Assembly (NCBI GenBank): GCA_913056245.1
Contig: CAJXME010000008.1
Coordinates: 1-13,012, forward strand
DNA length: 13,012 nucleotides
Source: an uncultured Alphaproteobacteria bacterium
GTDB taxonomy: Bacteria; Pseudomonadota; Alphaproteobacteria; Puniceispirillales; UBA1172
Direction of reading: 5' to 3'
Shown: positions 7,184-13,012 of the stretch, piece after piece
How positions within the stretch are numbered: the stretch's first letter is position 1
Layout of the letters: each line of letters starts with the position of its first letter
The notes under the pieces: generated by a model
Database searches by the model: none
What the model saw: only the letters and a program-made list of their open reading frames with translations
Told to the model about the DNA's origin: nothing
Made by a program: the position numbers and the translations under genes

Positions 7184-9295
7184 TTATTGCAAAACCCGAT
7201 AAACCCGCGCCGCTGGATAGCGATCCAGCACCAATTCAAGCCGCGTTTGGTCATAGGCCGCGCGATGGAAAAGCGCGTTGAAATTGCTCATCCATAACGG
7301 CATCGGCACCAGCGCTAAATTGGTTTTCTGGCCTTCGATATTCACCACCATCAGGACAAATTGCCCATTGGGGTTGATGGTTTTTTGCGCGGTTTGAAAC
7401 CCATTACGCACTTCCGCCATGGTGTGAATGATCGGCTGACCATCGAGGGTGCCGTGTTGCAAATCCAACAACCCAAGGTTGCATTCTAGTTTTTGGTCTT
7501 GCACTGGCTTGCATTGAAGGGGGTTGTATTGATAGCCGCGCAACAGCGCAGGCGGCGGCGCCACCCCATTGACCACATCATGCTTGCCGAGCGTGGCGAT
7601 GGTGTTCATCCAGCCCTGCATCTGCTGTGTCATCACCAAATATAAGGGTCGATCGGGCATCTCAGCCGCTATGATCGCTTGATTGAGGCTGTCCAAACTG
7701 GCCGCGTTGTTTTCAATGCCCAGATTGCCCTCACGGGTGATGAATTTGGTGATTTGAATCAATTCGCCGGTCTCAGCGCTCACCAAGCCGCGGGCAAAAA
7801 GATGGGTGCGCGGTGTTTGTTGGCCGCCGCCATCATGGAGCGTCGCCATGCCGCTTTTCAAATGCGCCATATAGCCGTAATCCCACCATGTCGCGATGAT
7901 GCCAGTGTTGTTTTGGTCAAACCCGCGCATCGCGCTGAAACTTTCTATGGTGGGGCGATCAAAAGACGGTTTAGGAATATAATTCAGCATCGAGGTCGAC
8001 GCGGTGGCTAAAATCAACGCCCCAGCGACCCCTAAGACAGCCCCATCCGCCGCCATCGAAAAGCCTGATGATGGGGCGCGCGCAAAAAACCGTGCCACAA
8101 GGCGGGTTGCGCTCAAAGCCAGCCAAGCCGCCCCGAACCAAACAAAAGGCGCGGCAAAAAAAGCAAACCGCCGTCCCGCGATAAACGCCAACATCCCCAT
8201 CACAAAGAACGGCAGGAAAACAAGCCCTTTAGAAGGACGCGCGATGGTGAATAACAAAAACCCAACCGCGCCAACAACGCCGATATAAGGGTGCGTTGTC
8301 ATCAACCCAAGCGTTTCGAGAAAATCAAGATGCGTCAATTCCGTGATCGTTGAAAACGTATTGGGGAAAGATAATCCAATATGATCAGTGGTCAGGTCTG
8401 CTTGGGTATTGGCGCCAGAAAGATAACCAAAGACATCCATCATAAAAGACCAAAGCGTCGCGGCAAAAAAGATCGGGTTGATTACAAGTATCACGATGGC
8501 CGTCGCCAAGAGCGCGCGTTTGACGTTAAATTGATGCGCCCAAACCGCCGCCCCCATCATCAAGGGCAGGATCACCACAAAGGGTGATTTCAAATACCAC
8601 CAGAAAAACAATTGCAGGGCGAGACCCGTTAGCATGGCTACGCCGATGGTTAGCACCATTCGTTTTTGCCGTGCCGCCAATATGATCAATGTCAGGCATA
8701 ACGCCAAAAAGAACACCACCAATTGATCGGTATCGATCCGGCCAATGGAACTGCGCACCAGATAAGTCGTGCTTAACCCCATGCCCGTGGCGGCAATCGC
8801 CCCTTCGGCGGGATAGCCAGCGGCCCAGAACATCACCCCGATCATGGCCGCGGTGAGCAATGCCGTAACAGGAATCATCATATTGCCCGCGGTGAGCAAA
8901 TCTCCGTTGGAAACCCACTCCGCCACATGGGCGATGATCACCGATAAGAGCGGCAGATCACGAAGGTTACGCGCCTCAGTATCATCAGCATTATCGGGAT
9001 AAAGGCGGCTTTGATTAAAGTCATACCCCATCACGCCGCGGCTGTAATTTTCAGCGTAACTGAGAAAATATCCCGCGTCGGTGGTGCTGACCAAAGGCGA
9101 TTGATCGGCAAAAAAGACGTCTTGGTGATCGTGCCAATACTGCCATTGATTGTGCCGCACCTCGTAATTGATCATGGCGGCCAGCGCAATCAGGATCGCC
9201 GCGCCGATCACATAACGCCAATCGCGACACGAAGTCATAAAAGGCTGAGACATCACGCGATGGTGCCATTGCTGGACTTTGGACAAAAACAACAT
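7184..9295 (-). CDS. STT3/PglB-type oligosaccharyltransferase
   Basis: A 703-residue polytopic membrane protein (C. lari PglB has 712). Hydrophobic segments fill about 28-432; about 436-703 form a periplasmic domain. Catalytic motifs in order: STTDAGYF with Asp73 (PglB Asp56); GRIDTD with Asp188 and Asp190 (PglB Asp154/Asp156); TITEL with Glu319 in the large external loop (PglB Glu319); GRRF with Arg375/Arg376 (PglB Arg375); and WWDYG at 470-474, the sequon-binding signature. It should move a glycan from a polyprenyl-pyrophosphate carrier to Asn in N-x-S/T sequons on the periplasmic side. Cys594 and Cys605 might form a disulfide. No glycan-assembly genes are in the window. It follows ispE by 67 bases, probably in the same transcript. 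Start ATG 9295; ATG at codon 15 is an alternative with a poorer ribosome site. Confidence 0.9.
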   Translation of the reverse strand: MLFLSKVQQWHHRVMSQPFMTSCRDWRYVIGAAILIALAAMINYEVRHNQWQYWHDHQDVFFADQSPLVSTTDAGYFLSYAENYSRGVMGYDFNQSRLYPDNADDTEARNLRDLPLLSVIIAHVAEWVSNGDLLTAGNMMIPVTALLTAAMIGVMFWAAGYPAEGAIAATGMGLSTTYLVRSSIGRIDTDQLVVFFLALCLTLIILAARQKRMVLTIGVAMLTGLALQLFFWWYLKSPFVVILPLMMGAAVWAHQFNVKRALLATAIVILVINPIFFAATLWSFMMDVFGYLSGANTQADLTTDHIGLSFPNTFSTITELTHLDFLETLGLMTTHPYIGVVGAVGFLLFTIARPSKGLVFLPFFVMGMLAFIAGRRFAFFAAPFVWFGAAWLALSATRLVARFFARAPSSGFSMAADGAVLGVAGALILATASTSMLNYIPKPSFDRPTIESFSAMRGFDQNNTGIIATWWDYGYMAHLKSGMATLHDGGGQQTPRTHLFARGLVSAETGELIQITKFITREGNLGIENNAASLDSLNQAIIAAEMPDRPLYLVMTQQMQGWMNTIATLGKHDVVNGVAPPPALLRGYQYNPLQCKPVQDQKLECNLGLLDLQHGTLDGQPIIHTMAEVRNGFQTAQKTINPNGQFVLMVVNIEGQKTNLALVPMPLWMSNFNALFHRAAYDQTRLELVLDRYPAARVYRVLQ

Positions 9296-9362
9296 AAAAA
9301 ACTTACCCCGATTGCGAGGTTATTCTGGCAAAAGACAGGCGGTGATGCAATCCATCATTGGT

Positions 9363-10244
9363 TTAGGCCAAAGCGCCAGCCCATCGCCAAAACGCTTTTT
9401 CTTCAAGTGAGCCTGCCGCTTTTTTCGCCTGATCAGCGGTATCAAAAAGCGCAAAGCAAGTCGCGCCACTGCCGCTCATGCCATGGGCGCGATAGCCCTG
9501 ATGCGATGATAATCGCGATAAATCCGAAAGACATGGGCCAATTTCAGGCGCCAATGTTTGCGCGGGCGGTAGCAAATCATTGCCGCGCTCTAGCCAAGAA
9601 CTTAAATCCGAGGGCGCTTGCTCGGGGATCAATTTTGAGGATGAGGGGAAGTTGAGCCGTGTGAAGACATCTTTGGTGGATAGGCTGACTTGCGGGTTGA
9701 GCAAAATCAATCCCGCTGATGACAGAGACGGCAGGGATAATGGAGCAACCTTTTCGCCAATCCCCCACATGCGCCAAGCCTTGATGTCGCTTTGGAAATG
9801 CTTGGCCAAACAGATGGAAATATCAGCCCCAAGGGTTAGCCCTAGCGCCATCAATTCATCAGGGGGTAATGGGGTGGGGCTGTGGCGATTGAGCGCTGAT
9901 AAGACCGCCGCCGCGTCGCTTGACCCACCGCCAATCCCAGCGGCGATGGGAATGTTTTTTTCAAGATGAACCGCCAAAGGTTGCGCCCAACCAGCGGCGT
10001 TTCGATAGGCGATTATCGCCTTCATGATCAGGTTATCGCGGGGGTCAATATCCATGAGCGGTGCCGCTTGCCCACCCGCTATGATAAGGTGATCCCCATC
10101 CGCAGGCTCAAGGGTGATGACATCGGCCAGTTGAGCAAAAACCACCAGCGAATCCATCAGATGATAGCCATCGTCACGGCGACCGGTGATCGTCAAGGTG
10201 AGGTTTATTTTAGCAGGCGCATGAGCGGTGATCGGCGTCATCAT
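9363..10244 (-). CDS. ispE: 4-diphosphocytidyl-2-C-methyl-D-erythritol kinase
   Basis: GHMP-family kinase of the MEP isoprenoid pathway; it phosphorylates CDP-methylerythritol at the 2-hydroxyl. At 293 residues it has the family length. Visible blocks: APAKINLTLTITGRRDDGYHLMDSL with Lys12, the glycine-rich ATP loop PIAAGIGGGSSDAAAVLSALN at 99-119, LGADISICL with the catalytic Asp141, and the C-terminal GMSGSGATCFALF motif. The ATG overlaps the TPR lipoprotein stop (ATGA, 4 bases), so the two are translationally coupled; a second ATG follows directly. Products feed quinone and polyprenyl carrier synthesis, which the two flanking enzymes (ETF-QO and the oligosaccharyltransferase) depend on. Confidence 0.96.
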   Translation of the reverse strand: MMTPITAHAPAKINLTLTITGRRDDGYHLMDSLVVFAQLADVITLEPADGDHLIIAGGQAAPLMDIDPRDNLIMKAIIAYRNAAGWAQPLAVHLEKNIPIAAGIGGGSSDAAAVLSALNRHSPTPLPPDELMALGLTLGADISICLAKHFQSDIKAWRMWGIGEKVAPLSLPSLSSAGLILLNPQVSLSTKDVFTRLNFPSSSKLIPEQAPSDLSSWLERGNDLLPPAQTLAPEIGPCLSDLSRLSSHQGYRAHGMSGSGATCFALFDTADQAKKAAGSLEEKAFWRWAGALA

Positions 10245-12007
10245 GGGGTCGATTTCACCCGCGCGCGCTGGATTTTTTCTGTGAGCATATCCAAGGTCAA
10301 GCCATCAGCCGTTTGCCCTTCTTTGATCAAATCAAGGGCGCGTTGCCATTGGAAAACCGCTTCATGCCATCGGTCAAGCGCGGCGTAAACATCGCCCAAA
10401 TGATCCGTGATCAAAGGGTCCACCGGGCGCAAGATGACCGCTTTTTCCATGAAGACCAGCGCTTGGTCGAGATCACCCAGTTTGAAATAGCCCCAGCCCA
10501 GCGAATCCATGAAATACCCGTTATCAGGCTGTTTTTCGATCGCATCACGAATAAACCCCAGCGCTTCCTCGGCGTCACCGCCCTCTTCCAACAGCCAATA
10601 GCCAAGGTAATTAAGGGCATAGGCATCACCGCCATCCAAGGCCAGCGATTGCCGCAAGGCTTCTTCAGCGGCATCTTTTTGATCAAGCTGATCAAGAGCA
10701 AGCCCTCGGTAGTAATGCAAGCGCGCGTTCTCAGGCGTGAGGGATAACGCCTTATTATAGGCGTTCAACGCCGTGTCATAATCCCCATTCCAGCGCGCGG
10801 TATGGCCTTTCTGCATCCATAGCGCTGGATTATTGGCATCAACCGTCACCAGACGATCAAAAATACCGATCGCTTCGCGGAACAGCGCCTCATCGGATTC
10901 CGCGCCCATAAAACGAGCTTTGATGAATTGCGTTGGATGATGCCAAAGGCTCGCTTCATCGATTTGATCATGGTAAACCCGCGCTAAATCATGGCGTTCA
11001 AGATCAATGTAATAAAGCCCCAGCAAATAATTGATCATGTCGAAATCAGGGGCGATGCGTTTGGCCAAATGCAGCCGCGCGCTTTCGCTGGACGGCAAGG
11101 ATGTGCGAATGCCGGAGGCGTCAATAATAGCCTTGGCCAAGAGGGTTTCGAGCGAAGGCTTTTCAAATAACGGCGATGATCCTTGTTCAAGGGAAGACAA
11201 AACCCCATCCCGATCCAGATAAGACCCTAAATAAGGCAATAGCAATATTTTGGCCTCTTGCCTCTCACCTTGACGAGCCATCACCCCAGCCATGGCCATC
11301 GCCGATAGCGTATCGAGATTAGGATGAGCCATCGCCCGCCGCGCGGCCTCAAGCGCATCCATGGGGCGCGATAAATATTCCGACAAAAGCGCCGATTGCG
11401 TCCAAAACGCCGGTGGCCATTCGTCCTTTAAGGGCATTTGCAATTCTTTAAGCCGCGTCAGACCAGCATCCCCTTGATCTTGCAAGGCCAAAGCCCAAGC
11501 GCCCATCACCACCCCCATGGGTTGCGTCGCGCTGTCTTCAAGCAACCCATCGGCCACCACCAAGGCTCCGGACCAATCTTGCGCATCAAACGCAAGAATG
11601 AGCGCCGGCTCACTGCCATAAGCCAAAAACTGCCCGCTTTGTTGGGCGCGGCTGGCAAGAGCGGCGGCGTGATCGATATTGCCCTCGATGTAATGCGCCC
11701 GAAAACTCATCTCCAGCAAGTCCATATTATCAGGATCAGTCAGCAGGACATGGGTAAATTGGTCTGCCGCCAAGCCCATATCCGAATCGCGGCTGGCGCG
11801 TTGAGCCAATAAGAATGCCGAGGCTGGCGATGGTGATGAGCCGGGGATAAACGCGGTCGGTTGCGCGTCATCTGTATCCGTCGTGAGGGGCGACGGCGTA
11901 AGCGGTAAATGAGCCGTAGGGGCATCAAGGCTCTGGCATCCCGCAAGAAACGCCAAAAGCATCACAGGGAGCATCACCCGAAAAACCTGAAAATATTTGA
12001 CCACCAC
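10241..12007 (-). CDS. TPR-repeat lipoprotein
   Basis: The N-terminus is a lipoprotein signal: a short basic stretch (K, R), a hydrophobic core VMLPVMLLAFLAGC and a Cys just after LAG, so the protein is probably anchored in the envelope facing the periplasm. The middle is helical with weak repeats. About the last 190 residues carry at least five clear TPRs (GDYDTALNAYNKALSLTPEN, DAAEEALRQSLALD, DAEEALGFIRDAIEKQPDN, GDLDQALVFMEKAVILRP, WHEAVFQWQRALDL). No enzyme motif is seen; a scaffold role is likely. I chose GTG 12007 because AGGGG (12020-12016) lies 8 bases upstream; TTG at 12013 would leave only 2 bases. ATG at 11974 would lose the basic residues. The stop overlaps ispE by 4 bases. Confidence 0.88.
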   Translation of the reverse strand: MVVKYFQVFRVMLPVMLLAFLAGCQSLDAPTAHLPLTPSPLTTDTDDAQPTAFIPGSSPSPASAFLLAQRASRDSDMGLAADQFTHVLLTDPDNMDLLEMSFRAHYIEGNIDHAAALASRAQQSGQFLAYGSEPALILAFDAQDWSGALVVADGLLEDSATQPMGVVMGAWALALQDQGDAGLTRLKELQMPLKDEWPPAFWTQSALLSEYLSRPMDALEAARRAMAHPNLDTLSAMAMAGVMARQGERQEAKILLLPYLGSYLDRDGVLSSLEQGSSPLFEKPSLETLLAKAIIDASGIRTSLPSSESARLHLAKRIAPDFDMINYLLGLYYIDLERHDLARVYHDQIDEASLWHHPTQFIKARFMGAESDEALFREAIGIFDRLVTVDANNPALWMQKGHTARWNGDYDTALNAYNKALSLTPENARLHYYRGLALDQLDQKDAAEEALRQSLALDGGDAYALNYLGYWLLEEGGDAEEALGFIRDAIEKQPDNGYFMDSLGWGYFKLGDLDQALVFMEKAVILRPVDPLITDHLGDVYAALDRWHEAVFQWQRALDLIKEGQTADGLTLDMLTEKIQRARVKSTP

Positions 12008-12013
12008 GCGCAA

Positions 12014-12060
12014 AGCCCCTGTCCTTTCCTGTTCACACTATGACGGATAGGACAGGGGCT
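12014..12060 (-). promoter_or_regulatory. Strong hairpin before the TPR lipoprotein gene
   Basis: AGCCCCTGTCCT (12014-12025) and AGGACAGGGGCT (12049-12060) form a perfect 12-bp stem with a 23-base loop that can pair further. In the transcript the last arm contains the AGGGG ribosome site of the TPR gene, so the fold would hide it. No U-run follows, so it is not a standard intrinsic terminator, though it may protect or end the ETF-QO mRNA. Confidence 0.6.
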
Positions 12061-12107
12061 GTCATGATTAAAGTCTCAGGGGTTAAACTCTTAGCAAAAC
12101 CTCAGCG

Positions 12108-13012
12108 TTACATATTTGGATAGGCTGGCCCGCCACCGCCTTCTGGCGTGACCCAAGTGATGTTTTGGGTGGGGTCCTTAATGTCACAGGTTTTGCAATG
12201 CACACAGTTTTGCGCGTTGATTTGCAAACGAGGGTTAGAGCCATCATCATCGCGGATGATTTCGTAAACCCCGGCGGGGCAATAACGCTGTTCTGGCGCG
12301 TCGTAAATCGCAAGGTTATGTTCAACCGGCACAGACGCGTCTTTCAAGGTCAAATGCGCGGGCTGATTTTCATTGTGATTCGTTCCCGACAGATAAACCG
12401 ATGAATTGCGATCAAAACTGACCACGCCATCAGGCTTAGGGTAGTCAATTTTCGGCATTTCCGCCGCTGGTTTCAGCGCGGTGTGATCAGCATGGTGATG
12501 GAAAGTCCAAGGCGCTTTGCCGCGGAAGAGGTAAGTGTCCAGCCCCGCATAAGCCATCCCCAGCCACAGGCCTTTGTGGAAGCCCGGGCGAATATTGCGC
12601 ACCCGATAGAGTTCATCCCACAGCCATGATTGCTCGATCTTTTCGCCATAAGTCTGTGGTTCAGCGCTAGCAGAAGCTTCGCCCGTGATCACTTCAAACA
12701 CGGCTTCGGCGGCCAGCATACCGGATTTCATCGACGTATGGGTGCCTTTAATCTTAGGCACATTGAGGAAGCCAGCGGTGCAGCCCACCAAACATCCCCC
12801 GGGGAAGGTCAATTTCGGGATCGATTGGAACCCGCCTTCGTTCAGCGCCCTTGCGCCATAGGATACGCGGCGGCCGCCTTCAAACACATCGCGGACTTTT
12901 GGATGGGTTTTGAAGCGTTGAAATTCTTCAAACGGCGACAGATGCGGGTTTTGGTAATCAAGACCGATGACATAACCCACCGCCACTTGATTGCCGTTGA
13001 GGTGATAAAGGA
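12108..13012 (-). CDS. Electron transfer flavoprotein-ubiquinone oxidoreductase, C-terminal part
   Basis: The frame stays open to the window edge (300 residues visible), so the N-terminal FAD-binding part is outside; GTG 12986 is internal. The visible start reads [22 protein letters not shown], a conserved ETF-QO stretch, followed by [11 protein letters not shown], the [24 protein letters not shown]/quinone region and the C-terminal 4Fe-4S domain: one Cys in RYCPAGVYE and three in [13 protein letters not shown], the expected four ligands. The end [10 protein letters not shown] is typical. The enzyme is membrane-associated and takes electrons from reduced ETF, fed by acyl-CoA and other dehydrogenases, to ubiquinone. 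The next gene on this strand is the TPR lipoprotein, about 100 bases on, behind a strong hairpin. Confidence 0.96.
   Translation of the reverse strand, partial: LYHLNGNQVAVGYVIGLDYQNPHLSPFEEFQRFKTHPKVRDVFEGGRRVSYGARALNEGGFQSIPKLTFPGGCLVGCTAGFLNVPKIKGTHTSMKSGMLAAEAVFEVITGEASASAEPQTYGEKIEQSWLWDELYRVRNIRPGFHKGLWLGMAYAGLDTYLFRGKAPWTFHHHADHTALKPAAEMPKIDYPKPDGVVSFDRNSSVYLSGTNHNENQPAHLTLKDASVPVEHNLAIYDAPEQRYCPAGVYEIIRDDDGSNPRLQINAQNCVHCKTCDIKDPTQNITWVTPEGGGGPAYPNM

Noticed and set aside
9011..9655. 214-residue open frame on the plus strand
   Set aside because: It runs antisense across the 5' end of the oligosaccharyltransferase gene and the 3' end of ispE, both strongly supported, and shows no recognisable domain.

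Overview
The window reads as a chromosomal segment of an alphaproteobacterium. The main reasons are the block ETF-ubiquinone oxidoreductase / TPR lipoprotein / ispE on the minus strand, a long GTP cyclohydrolase II with a RibB-like N-terminal half, a PLP-homeostasis protein of the YggS type, and an OmpR-type response regulator. Base composition looks moderate. Genus cannot be fixed from this sequence; a marine or freshwater Rhodospirillales- or SAR116-like lineage is only a guess.

Layout. (1) 1-2351: two related sulfotransferases face each other. The left one is cut by the window edge; the right one is complete, with TPRs followed by a PAPS-dependent sulfotransferase domain. Their stop codons share the 4 bases TTAA. 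(2) 2482-5189: yggS (+) converges on ribA (-). An orphan PhoB/OmpR-type response regulator (+) starts divergently from ribA. (3) 5190-7116: a compact hipBA toxin-antitoxin module (+) with a clear sigma70-like promoter and two 18-bp operator-like sites 31 bp apart. It lies against the 3' end of a tRNA-Gln(UUG) gene (-). A degraded direct repeat of that tRNA's 3' region sits on the far side of hipBA, so the module may be a small insertion at the tRNA. (4) 7184-13012: a minus-strand run of ETF-QO (5' part outside the window), a TPR lipoprotein, ispE (4-bp overlap) and a 703-aa STT3/PglB-type oligosaccharyltransferase.

How the parts may work together. ETF-QO passes electrons from flavoprotein dehydrogenases to ubiquinone. 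ispE feeds isoprenoid synthesis (quinones and polyprenyl carrier lipids). The PglB-like enzyme would use a polyprenyl-linked glycan to N-glycosylate periplasmic proteins. The TPR lipoprotein is probably an envelope scaffold. ribA makes the first riboflavin intermediate and YggS buffers PLP. The strongest points for a second look are the PglB-like enzyme with an apparently intact catalytic set, the hipBA/tRNA-Gln insertion signature with its operator pair, and the RibA protein carrying a degenerate, shortened RibB domain.
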